Shown here piece after piece: positions 24,424 to 35,514 of a stretch of DNA of 64,000 bases. This DNA is from Temnothorax longispinosus (Eukaryota; Arthropoda; Insecta; Hymenoptera; Formicidae). The stretch spans positions 19,387,447-19,451,446 of the forward strand of contig NC_092364.1 in assembly GCF_030848805.1 (NCBI RefSeq), read 5' to 3'. Below the pieces are notes generated by a model. The model did no database searches. It was not told the DNA's origin and saw only the letters and a program-made list of their open reading frames with translations. The number at the start of each line of letters is the position of its first letter. The stretch's first letter is position 1. Made by a program: the position numbers and the translations under genes.

Positions 24424-26830
24424 GGACTAAAAGGAGCGGACAGCGCGAGAGGAAAAAGAGGATATGCCTCTACGTCTGGAAGAGACTGGACCCGTTTCAA
24501 CGTGACTTCTCTGGACGAGAAAGGGCGAGCATGACGCGGCGTTACTTTACAAGATTCGTGCGCGGCAAGTGCCGGGCGACGATACGCTTTAAATCCGACG
24601 ACACGTGACGCGGCGAGTGGCGTGATAAGTCAAAAGGGTTTTGCCTCTCGATATGTGCAGCGCGATCATGTGTAATACGGCGCGGCGGCATAAAGAATTC
24701 GCTCGACGTCGACGCTGGAATGTCATCTATAACATTCCAGCCGTTCGTTATTATCCCTCTGAAGAACGCTGTTATTTTCGCAATTCAACATATTCGCGGC
24801 AGAATGTTTCAGATCGATTATACGGATATAGAATTTTGATCTTACTGACCGCCACGAATTAATACTTGTGAGATTAACTGTTTATCTGGTCGATCGAAGA
24901 CGACACCGACTACGACGAGAATTAATCGGGCAAAGGCTCGGCGATGTACGGCGAAAGTACAGTGTGGACACAGCGTTGAAAGACACAATTTCGGGTTAGA
25001 AACACGTACCACTGGGGAAACTCGTGCTGTTTGTCCACTTCGTTCGGTCGTCGTGATCCACGCACACACAATCAGGAAATTACTACTCGAAGTGTATGCC
25101 GGCGCGACGAAGGTACCCGGGCAACACAGCTCGGCGAGTTTAATTAACTTCGGACGGCTGTTTTCTGTCAATATTTTCACTGGCTCCCGAGCAGCAAGCT
25201 CTTCCTTACCACCGCAACGAACACGCGATTTGTGGTACACTCAAACGATCGAATCTAATACCGTCTCGCGATTGTGACATCTTAGATATTGGAAATATAA
25301 TTTTAAGATCGAAATATCCATTACGCGTATATCAAGACAAGATTATTATTATTACTCACGTAAGAGATATTTGTGTATCGTATGAACCAGACGGTAGCAA
25401 AAATAAATTTTTATTTTCATTACACCTTATTTTTAGTTGACTGAGATTATTCGCTAATGTCTAACGTCTGGTTTAAAATTACGGAGATATAATCGGATCG
25501 GAGAGTGATGAAAGACATGGATAAAAATTACTTTTCTCAATATTCCGCGTGCTACAAAGTCACGAAAAAATTTATGTATATATATCAGCCGGGCAAGCAA
25601 GCCCTATTATCTCTTATTGTACACGTGTGTAGATCGCTACAAAGGTGGCCTACGTGCCCCACGACGTGTTTCGTCCCCGAAACCGTATCGTGGTAAATAC
25701 ACATTGTGAAACACGCGTCACTTTGAATAATAAATCAATTTCGAGGGACAAAGACGGTCCATGATTATGTATGGACATCGCCGGTAGTACGGAGCTAGGC
25801 GAGTAGTCCATATAACCAGGGCCGCTGGGTATAAGGTCTTTGATGTATTGAGTTGGCCCCGTGTCGATTTGGTAAGTACCACTCCACTCCACGAACGGCC
25901 ACCCTCAACCCCCAAAACTTCCATTCGAAGGGCAAACAGTCAAACCTCCGCCCTGACCCCCCCTCGCCGCATCCTATGTAGTCTCTACGTGTATCCTAGG
26001 CCGCGAAACTAGTTTCGTATCAACTGCCTTCGTAGTTGGTAGTTTCCTTAACTCTCTCTACCCGACCCCAACCACCTCCTCCTTCCCCTTCGCCGATGTG
26101 TTCTTGCACCTTAAGTACTCGGGAGTATAATAAGCTCCTGGAGTGTTAAAGGTCGAGTTCTTAAAATAATGAGCTACTTATTTCGTGCTCGCGTATACTT
26201 AACACGCGAGCTTCAATAAATTAGCATGCAAATTTTCGGAGAGGCAGATTTTCACGAAGCGGAGTATCTGCCGTCGTAGACGCGCCACGAGTATAAATTC
26301 TGCGACCGTTTCACTATACATACGGCGTATTTTTGCGGAAAGTTTTGCGCGCGGATCGAATGTTTGTCCAAACTTCATCTGCGAAAGACATATATCGATA
26401 CGATAAAAGCGGACGCCAACATTGACGCGTCTTTTAATACACGCGAGAGCGCGAAACGGCTTATACTTGGCTCGCAGAGCTCGCCGTGGAAACGGTCATT
26501 TGCATTTAGAAATAATTTCTACGAGCGGGCGTCCTCCCGGTAGAGGAGAAATAAAATGAAAATGTAACGAACAAGCGAGCTGTACCAAACGGGGAAGTTA
26601 CAATCACCGGGCGCTTTTGCGTGATAGCATGCACGGGAGAGAGACGACGAGATTGATATTGGTTCCTGAGCGAATCGAGGAAAACGGTATGGGCTTCGAG
26701 GGCGGTTCGCTGATATTGGGCATTCAATCCTAGGCAACCCCGATTCTCTCACGCGCCCCTAACAACGCATTAACATGCATGAGCCCTGCGTGATTGTTTT
26801 ACCCTAACCCACCGCCATCGGCGGCCTCCT

Positions 26831-26854
26831 CCCACATCCCCTCCTCCCCCTCCC
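26831..26854 (-). other. G-quadruplex motif, minus strand
   Basis: Four C-runs of 3, 4, 5 and 3 on the top strand, with loops of 4, 4 and 1 bases, satisfy the usual G3-N1-7 quadruplex pattern on the minus strand. Confidence 0.55.
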
Positions 26855-27095
26855 GCGCTGCTACCCTTTAGTCTCCCTTTAGCCTCAAATCTGAGTAGGC
26901 TGCGATCTGCCTGTCGCTGTCAAAAACTCGGGAATTCGCGATGCATACGTGCGACCAATGCAAATTTTATGTTGAATATCAATGGCTATATCGTTAGTCA
27001 ATTTTGTCGGTCCGAGAAGGAAATGAACACATGCGTCACGTGTGATTATAGAAATCATAATCATAATTTAAAATAATACTCGCGTTGAAGCCACC

Positions 27096-27122
27096 CATAA
27101 TCTCTATATCCATAATCTCTAT
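27096..27122 (+). repeat. 15-base tandem duplication
   Basis: CATAATCTCTAT occurs at 27096-27107 and again at 27111-27122, separated by ATC. Two units only. Confidence 0.7.
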
Positions 27123-30100
27123 CTATATTTCCTTTTTAAATTAAAAAATATGAGAATTTCCCTTCGGATGGTTATACTGGCAGATAAGGGAGCAATTTAA
27201 GCTTTCATCTAGTTTTATTTGGTATACGCTATCCGTTCTCTACGAACGACGACAATGTCATCGCTGTAAAATTATGGCCGCCACGGTCTCACGCGGAATA
27301 CGGTGTAGGGGGTGCCATTTTACCTCGTCCGCGCGAAGATCGAACCCTCTCGTTTTCCGTTTTATAGGCGGTTTCCACCTGCGAGCCTATGAATACTAAG
27401 CAGTTTATAAAAATGTTGATTTAACGTCTTTGCCAACGATATACACCCTCTGTCATCACTTTCCTCCACATTCTCCTCCATCGTTGTGCATCGCTGTCAT
27501 GTATATAGGTATTTTTACTAGGTGATGGAGACGACAAGTGAAGGGACATATTACTTTGCTTCTGTCGTCAAAAAAATCTTTCTCGTCGAGGAAAAGGAAA
27601 GCGCTTTCTTTTATTTTCGGCATTCGTATTCGATCTTAATCGATGTAATTGGCGAGGACGCTCTCGTAATCGAATAAAGTAGAGGAAACGACGGAAGTCA
27701 GAGTGACGTTTCGCATTTCCCCGCGGTTTTCGTACAATGAAATCAGATAAGACGCCATGTTGGAGCACTTTCGTGTCATCCCGAGCGGCCATTCAGCAAC
27801 CAGGCGGGGGAAGCCCCTTTCGCGCGCCGCTTAAAAGGGGGAATGAGTTTTAAACTCGCCCGGGCTGATCCGCTGTAATTAGCGTCGGTGATCACTGGTG
27901 CGGCTAACCCGTTCGTAAGGATGCCCCTCAAATCAGAAACAAAGGCGAGTTCCGCTCCGCCGTCCGTCCTTCTCCGATCACTCCTCCTCTCGCTCGTCGC
28001 AGCTCACTCGCCCGCCTTCGTCTCCGTCGTCCTAACGAAGGCCTCCTTCGAGCTCGATTATAGGCCGGCGGAATCGATACCCCGCAGGATTTAATCTCTT
28101 TAATCGGTAATTATCCCCACCCGGTTGGATTTGTTCGCTCGTAGCGGAAACCGAAGGGACATAAAATTGGGTTATAGCCGACTGAGTGAAACTCCCCCGC
28201 ATCACCGGGGTATCCATTCCAAGATCAACCTCGATTAAAAACAGAACACGGACGAGTTCTCAAACAACAATTATTGCACAGGCGACATTGTCGTGCACAC
28301 TTTGTCGAAACTTTGCAAATGTATGTGTGCGTGCGTGTAACGTTTCGCAGATCCGTAATGACAGAAGAAGGATAAACATCTCGTTTCAATTGCTTGCCAT
28401 CGAATTCTTTTTTTTTCTGAAATATCATGCAAAATCCACCTATTTTCAACGTATGTCCGTTCCGCGATATTATAATTTCTATCCATGAGACACGCGTGAA
28501 ATTGTCGCCGTGAAATCGGGTTTACGCCGTGGAAGTGCGTGTGACGACGGGCCCCGATTTGTCGGGGTACAATGCAGTCCCCCGTACGCGTATTTCTCAG
28601 CCGACTTTTCCGGCGAATCCACGCCGAGCTCGTAACACATTATCTCGTGCCATTGTGCCGCGGTATATTGACGCGCGCAAGTCAAACCCGACTATAACCC
28701 GATACAAGCGATTTTGTCACGCTAGTTCTACACCCGAGAGCTCCCAATTTTCCCTCCCTCTCCCTTCTCTCTTGGGTGAGATGAAGGGCATCGGGACACG
28801 AACAGAAATCAGTAGGACATCACGGGATACAGATGTTCTACAAAACAGGCGAGCTAGGTCGGGGCTCATAATAGCCGACACCGGGTATATACGAGAACGC
28901 TAAGTAGCAATCCCGCAGAATCCACGGCACAATGGCGGACCCTTCGTATATTTTGACTTTTTGACAGATGGCTGGTCCTACCCGCGTAGGAACGGTCCAC
29001 CGGCTTTTCGTTCCGCGCGATACTAGTCAAAGAGTGAGTCTCGGGAGAAAGGACGTGCGTTGAACTCGAACACGACAGTGGAAACGTGTCAAATGCAGGT
29101 GAAGAAACGCACAACATTTTTGTCCGTAAATAAATTATGTAACCAAAAACAATACTCCGCACAACAAAAGGAACAAAAGTAACTTAAATGTATTTTAAGC
29201 ATATAAACAAGTATGTAAATTAATATGATACGCTTTCATATATGTGCATTATTCCGCAACAGATCGCTACAGGACCATGTTGCGTCGTCGCGACAGTTTC
29301 TCACTTTGTTACACGGAGGGATACGAGTGGTAGTAAAATCGAATTTCCCACTTCCAAAATCACGACGAGCGGAGCAGGTAGCAGCAACGTTCTCAGCACG
29401 AGTGCGTCCCTCGCGTTTGTGGCAACGTCATTGCTTACGGCCACAGTAGATTCGAGTCACGGTATTGCAGCGGGAAGAAATAATTGCCCGTAAAAGCCAC
29501 GTTTCTCTACCGGCTTCGTGACGAAACTGAATGCGATGTGACACAGCGGGGGACGATCTGTTGTGACCGTTACCACAATGAGACCTTTTGTTGCCGTGAA
29601 CAAGACACGGCGTAAACGTTTCCGAGCGGGAGAGGCCGGGGAAACGATGATGATGACTCCTTCTGCCGCGGGATTCTCCCATAACGTCTGGAGGAAGCAC
29701 TCTGAATTATATGTGTAAGAAAGAACTGAATCCTTCTTTGTTGGGGCGCCTCGACGAAGCGGAAAAGATTCCTCTTTCAACGAAACATTCTTCACTATAT
29801 GTTTTCGCACGGGAACTCTCGCGACGCAATCTTGCTTTTATTTTAATCGAGGACCGCGACAGTCAATTCAAGAATCTGCGATACATGTGCTTAAGACATC
29901 TATATAGAAAACTTTTCAACTAGAAAATCAATCTTCAAAATTTACGTTTAAATTGTTCGAGCTCTTAAAGGGTTCACGAAATGCTAAAAGCTTCTTTAGG
30001 AATGACCGTTTCAGTCCCTCGCTTTCATTGGATCTCACTCGCGGTTCTGCGAGGTGTTCTCGGTGTAATTCGACCAATGCAATTCTCGTAAAGTTAAATT

Positions 30101-30578
30101 GCTCCAGCGGCCATTCTGCCGGAAATGGCCATTATCGTTGCTACGCCGATCAGAGATCGACGTATATACTTTTGTAGATCTAATACAAACTTATATTTTC
30201 GTATCTTGTAACGCGTATTGTTGCAAGAGACGAGTAAAGTAAAGTTTGTCATTTTTTTTTAGGAGAACAATATCTTTACTGTCGAATAATTTTCAACTAA
30301 GTCGTCAATTATTGTTACAGCATTTTACGCTGATGATTTATAATGTCCACGCATATATTTAATAAAGTTCATACCTTGAAAAAGACGCGTTTCGCAACGC
30401 GATAGCGAGATTCATCGAGCTCGCTCGGAACCGGCCGTGCAACCTGACCACCCTGAGCGCCATGATTTATGAGGGCCCATCGTAATAGCGCGCGATTCAG
30501 CGCTCACAGAAAATATTTGTGTCGGAGTCTCCGATTGTGCGCGCCCGGAGATCTGGCCGAACATTTTCATTTGTGGAC

Positions 30579-30615
30579 GAGAGGAAGAAGAAAGAGGAGA
30601 AAGAGGAAGGAGAGA
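30579..30615 (+). repeat. Purine-only tract
   Basis: 37 bases with no pyrimidine on the top strand, mostly GAGGAAGAA-type units rather than clean GA. Confidence 0.85.
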
Positions 30616-31751
30616 CGCGACCAGGGAGGCAACGGGGAGAGGACGCAATGGAGCGCATATAATAATGGATCCAGCGATTGAGAAAAGTGAAACGTCACGA
30701 CGCTGAAGTGCACGAAAGAATAGCGGGGGTACGTACGCGTATCTACGAATACATACGTATGCGTACACGCGAGCGAGCGTGGCAGGCCACCTGCTCGTGA
30801 TGTCTTATTTCGTTCCGCGACGAACGGCCCACGGCGATTACCGTTTAACGATTACAAGTGTGTCCGGGATACCTGTATCACCTTCATTCATTACCACCTA
30901 CCGTTCTCCAACAGGCTAACGCGTAGCGTCGTACAATTAATTAATCCTACGTTCCCGAGTGTTAACGAGACTCCAACCATGGGCGGTCAAGTCGCAAGGA
31001 GAGAAAGATATTTTGTGAGTTGTTTCAAAAACTGTTATAAAGGAGCTACTTTGTAGAATTATCACAATTAAATAGCGAGAGTGCGAGTAGACTAACGTAA
31101 GAGATTTGTTAATATAGGTATATTATTTTAGTTTTAATAAATATATCGTTATATAAATACGAAGAACCAATTCGTAACGGTAAGATTAATTTGATATTAA
31201 TACATTGATGAATATTTATTTAAATAATGTTGTACTAATGGCAACAACATACGCACCCGCGCACGGGCGCGGTATGTAATATCAATCGTAGGATTTTTAA
31301 TAATAGTGCGCCGCGCTCCGGAAGAAATTACCGCAGTTAAGCCCGTAGGAGAGAATCCGGAAATTCTGTCGCATGCCATCGCCATTCTAAGAAACGTCTC
31401 CATTCATCGAACGGTGGGATGAGTTTCCAAGGGTGGCGGCGCGGCGGTGTGGGTGGCATTTTCTCGCTGTGAATATTTCCCTTCCCGGTCGTTGGAACTC
31501 GGCCGACCTTGTGAATAGATCTCTCTATTTCTGCTGCCTCCCTCCGTTCTCCTCAAATCGCATTTATTCGCGAGTTACGAGCGGGCCCTCTTGTGCTCAT
31601 TCCACTTTAGTATACCTTTATAGTGGCTCCATAGAGATGTCAATCAGACGGCGCTGCCTTCTTTTCAGAATAATTCTAAAGTCCGTCTCCTCGTCACTGG
31701 TCCCAACCTCAACAACCTTTCTTATTCTCGTCATCTCATACGACCTGCATT

Positions 31752-31754
<3 letters not shown>

Positions 31755-31819
<65 letters not shown>
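31755..31819. repeat. Longest perfect (TC)n microsatellite
   Basis: 65 bases of uninterrupted TC, the longest perfect simple repeat in the window, preceded by TTCTTC and followed by a T-run. The Ser/Leu runs translated across it are artefacts. Confidence 0.97.
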
Positions 31820-31821
<2 letters not shown>

Positions 31822-33892
31822 TTTTTCCTTCGTTTACTCGCGTCTCCCGTCACTCTAGAATCCGCAGCACGGAAAATGGAAACATCCGCATCTGTATGGA
31901 TGCGGCGAAAAGCAGAGTGAATCAGTCCTCTCTTGCAAAACGCACATCTGCGAGATCCGCTCTCGATGCTGCCAAGAATAACGGCCGTTGCATGTCCGAT
32001 CCGGCGTGATTTCATCGCCGGAAGATATTCTCGCGCATATTCGATCGCACGCCGCATAGAGAGGTAAACTTTTACCCGCGCGAGCCCTCGTATATCAAAA
32101 TGATCTATCATCGTAATTTCGAAGTACGAACTGCCTGGCGCGCGGTGCTCCCGCGTCCGAGTGTATCTCGCGGCAACAACGGGAAGGAAATACGAGATAA
32201 AACCGGGCGGAGGTAAAAATAAGCGATTATCCTGACAATCAGAATATTTATACTTTCCCGACGTTTATTGAGGTATCGAAATACGCCATATTTAAAATAC
32301 ATCACACACGTGTTTTTTCCATAAAAGGTCGGACAGAGTCGAGCTTTCGCGATGGACGGGGCGGCAACGGACGTCTGGCATTTTGCGCGAGTAAAGTTTC
32401 GTACTTCGTAAAAATAGAAACGCTTTTGCATTCGCGCCGGCCGCGCGCGCTAGTTTATTTTACTTGCGCGCTGCCCCGTTTTCACGGGATTGTTTTTCCT
32501 CTCTTTTTTTTTATTGCGCCCCCCGCAGGATCTGTCCCTTTTCGTTTATCGTTATTTCCATAGCAGTCGATGGTGTTTCGATAGTGTTCGGTAGTATTTC
32601 AATATCAAGCCGGCTCAGAAGTATTCCGGCCGGCCCGAATATACCTTTGAAGCCGGCTTGTACCCCGGGGAATCGATACTCCGCTGCTGTTCCGCGCGAA
32701 CTGCTGGGCGAACGAAAAAATGCAGCAGCAGCCCCGGGTGCACCGTGCGAGAGCGATTATCGGAGACGAGAGACGAGAGACGTACGGACGGACGTGCGGA
32801 CGGATGGATGAGAGTGGACGGGCGGACGGTTTGACTTTGCATGAATGCGCAGATGCGGGTGCAACAGCTTGCGTAACGCGGCCGACAAAGAGCAAAAGGG
32901 AGCCTTCGCACAGCCATATTGCCTCCTGTCAATCACAACGGCGCGCGCGGCACACCTCGTCCTCTCTCTCACCCCCGCGGGCCCCGCGCATCACGTCGCA
33001 TCGCGTCGGCGTTTTCGCCCCCGCGAACCACGCCGCGAAAGTTGCGGAAGAGACAAACGGCGAAACAGCGCGGCGCGATCATCTCGGCGATCGTTTCCCA
33101 TCGAGTATCGTTGATATCGCTTATAATACGCGCTTATAATATAGTATATGTAGATTTTTACTTCCACTCCAATTTACGACGTGTTTGCTTGCATCGGTGA
33201 TACGGCTTGCCCAATATCGTTAGACGTAGTTTGATTTTATGTGCGCGCTATAGCACACAATGCTCGGTGCATTCCCGTCTCAAGTATTCCCGTGTAGCAC
33301 GCATCGAGAAAATCGGGAGAGAGAGAGATCTTAGATATACATATATCTCCAGCGGAATCGTTTGTTTCGGCGGACCGTTTAGCCAATTGCCGCAACAAAA
33401 GGCCCTCCTCGCTTCGCGGAGGGGTTGTTTGTAGCTGGAGTAATGGCCGCCGAGGTAACTCTCCCCTACCCTCCTATGGGCCTTCTCCATCGAACTGCCT
33501 CGTACACCCTCCCAACCCCGTACCTCCTCTTTCCACGGTGAGACAGAGAGAACCAGGAACGAACAGGGGAAGGATAGTCGATCGCTAGTCGTGGAGAAAG
33601 AGAGAAATGGAGATAATGTAAATGGCAGATAAAGAGAGAGACCAAGTGGGAGACCGGAGAACTCGATCTACCCTATGCCTGGGCATTCCGCGCGCGGGTG
33701 CAGGCTTGTAGGTAGATAGGGGGGCGGGTAAATCCGAGCAGGAAAGCAGCGCGGCGCGTTCGAGAATCGGGGATTTATTCGGAAACTATTGCACGAGGGG
33801 GTGGTGGGTAGGTAGGTGGTGGTCGTGATAGGTGTAGCGTAGAAATAGGTGGAGGCGAGTTTCGGTAGGGTGGCGTACGGGCGAGAACGAGG
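31820..33892. other. gene-free stretch, CpG-rich
   Basis: No gene recognised. It contains a GACG/GGAC tetranucleotide-rich segment (32761-32829) and a purine-rich stretch at 33537-33660. Around 32600-33200 up to five frames are open at once on both strands, which fits stop-poor, CpG-rich DNA rather than one gene. Confidence 0.6.
32761..32829 (+). repeat. GACG/GGAC-type degenerate tetranucleotide repeat
   Basis: First GAGAC units, then CGGACGGACG, GCGGACGGATGGATG and GGGCGGACGG. Imperfect and strand-asymmetric. Confidence 0.75.
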
Positions 33893-33975
33893 ATGACGCG
33901 ATGGCGGAGGAGGGGCGGGGGTGGTGGCGGCGGAGGTGGCGGCGGCGGCGGCAGCGGCAGCGGCAGCGGCGGCGG
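33893..33975 (+). repeat. GGC/GGT triplet repeat
   Basis: G-rich run of GGAGG, GGTGGTGG, GGCGGCGG and GGCAGC units. It reads as poly-Gly on the plus strand and poly-Ala or poly-Pro on the minus strand. The 159-codon minus-strand frame through it (33775-34254) is not recognisable outside the repeat. Confidence 0.9.
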
Positions 33976-34279
33976 ATGCCTGCTCGGAGCTAAATGCTTC
34001 CGCCTCCTGTCTCCTCTCTTTGCCGCTGGCACCGTCGTTCGGCACCGTAGATTCCCTCTAAACAGCTCGAAAACGCTCAAACGTAATATATTATCGGACG
34101 TATATCGGACCGCCGCCGTATTTATCTGGGCGCACGGGGTAGCCCGGGTGGCATGGCGGCGCCGGTTGAGAGAGGGAGCCGCCGTAAAGCTGCCAGCGCA
34201 AAGTATTGCATAAATAAGTGCGCTGGCGAAATATTCATGGCCGTGCCAAACCATCCTTCCACCGTACCGCAGGTCCTCT

Positions 34280-34309
34280 CCCGTCCTCCCCGGCCCGTCT
34301 CCCGCCCCC
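34280..34309 (-). other. G-quadruplex motif, minus strand
   Basis: Five C-runs of 3, 4, 3, 3 and 5 on the top strand with loops of 5, 2, 4 and 1 bases fit a minus-strand G-quadruplex. It lies at the end of a CpG-dense stretch that starts with the GGC repeat at 33893, and 106 bases before a TATATAA at 34415. Confidence 0.55.
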
Positions 34310-35478
34310 GCGCTCTAGTACGTTGGCCACCGCAGACCTAGTGTAGTCTCCTTCGACCGTTCCCCCATCTCCGCGAGCATCAACCTCATCCCGGATATCC
34401 CACGTCGTCGTTCCTATATAACCAACCTCCGAAAAGCGCGGATCTATTCATGAGCGTCTCTATCAGTACCCGATGCGCCGATAAATTTACCTTCCTCCTC
34501 GGCTTGTACCGCCGAGGATACCACCGTGGAAAAGAAGGGCGTATTTACGTAGAACCGATCTAGCCTGACCTAACTCGCACTGCACGCCCGCAGAAACGAT
34601 GAACATTTTGGGCGACGATCGTGCGCGGACGCGACATAAATTTCAAAGAGAATATCGTCGAATCTCACACGACCCAATGATTTCGTTTGATCGTTCAACG
34701 TACGGAAAACCGCATCTGTTTCTAGACCTTGGCTTGGCTCGCGGGATGGTGAGAGCAATTTCGACTTCTGAGTGGGAGAGAGAATAATCTTATCATTATC
34801 GAAGAACCGATACATCGCATATCGACATTGCGAAGCGTTACGAGCGTTACTCTTGTCAATTACATCCATCGAATCGCTCGAGAATCTTCTTTTCTTGCCT
34901 CGAATGGAATATTTTTCACAAAGTAAACTGACGCCCAGAAAAAAATGCCATTAAAGGCAATTGAGATTCACATCGTTAACTATTAATGAATGTACGCGGG
35001 TTCGATCCCTTTTTCTTTGGGCACGAAAAAGAAGGACATCGCTGCGCGATTCGAATGGCTCTCTTGTTCCGAAAACACCAATGTCGCCTCAGCCAGAGGC
35101 CATTACACACTCGAGTAAGAATGCGGAGCGGCGGATGGAGCAAGAGAATGCACGAACATTGCGGGTTAACAGCGGCAGCGAGAGAGGCAGGGGGAGGAAA
35201 GAGAGAGAGAGAGAAAGGTAACAAAGGGCACGATAAGTCTCATGAGTCGCGACTACGTTCGTTTGAAGAGGGGCACAGGAGGAGGAGAGACGGAGAAGGA
35301 GAGGCGCTCCTCCCGATTGTCGTGCGTACGGATATAAACGTAGGCAAGAAAGCGAGAGAAGAAGGGTGATTAATCTTGCGGTCTTCTACGTCTCAAGGCG
35401 CGGACGTGCGTTATTGATGGAGACTTCTTTCGACCTCCATCCTCGCTGTTCCTCTCCGAGAAGCGCGTTTGCCCCCCT

Positions 35479-35514
35479 TCGTCGTCGTCGTCGTCGCCGC
35501 CGTCGCCGCCACCG
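35479..35514. repeat. (TCG)n/(CCG)n triplet repeat
   Basis: TCG units passing into CCG units. Poly-Arg or poly-Val on the plus strand, poly-Asp on the minus strand. Confidence 0.85.

Larger units (their letters stand above)
22279..26830. other. gene-free stretch
   Basis: No gene recognised. AT-rich to about 22540, then GC-richer. It holds CTG and AAC triplet runs, CT and GA tracts and an AT-rich valley at about 25260-25470. The largest frames (126 codons at 22978-23358 and 132 at 24842-25240) are either S/P-rich low complexity or overlap frames on the other strand. G-runs lie at 22994-23008. Confidence 0.65.
26855..31754. other. gene-free stretch
   Basis: No gene recognised. A 15-base unit containing CATAATCTCTAT is repeated in tandem at 27096-27122. 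Frames of 60-124 codons occur throughout; the more balanced ones (27568-27792 minus, 29711-29923 plus) have poor start context and no splice signals in frame. AT-rich valleys lie at about 29150-29230, 30180-30380 and 31020-31220. Confidence 0.6.

Noticed and set aside
24714..24741. Perfect 10-bp inverted repeat; similar 9-10 bp ones at 10125-10145, 56457-56492 and 61751-61796
   Set aside because: About two such pairs with loops up to 30 bases are expected by chance in this length, so they are not called as elements.
26803..26811. CCCTAACCC, resembling insect telomeric repeat
   Set aside because: A single isolated unit without tandem TTAGG copies.
27387..27396. CTATGAATAC, matching the terminus of the 7291 MITE
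   Set aside because: Ten bases only; the surrounding sequence does not continue the match and there is no second arm.
33775..34254. 159-codon minus-strand frame with a poly-proline run
   Set aside because: The proline run is the GGC/GGT repeat read backwards; another frame gives poly-alanine there, and the flanks are not recognisable.
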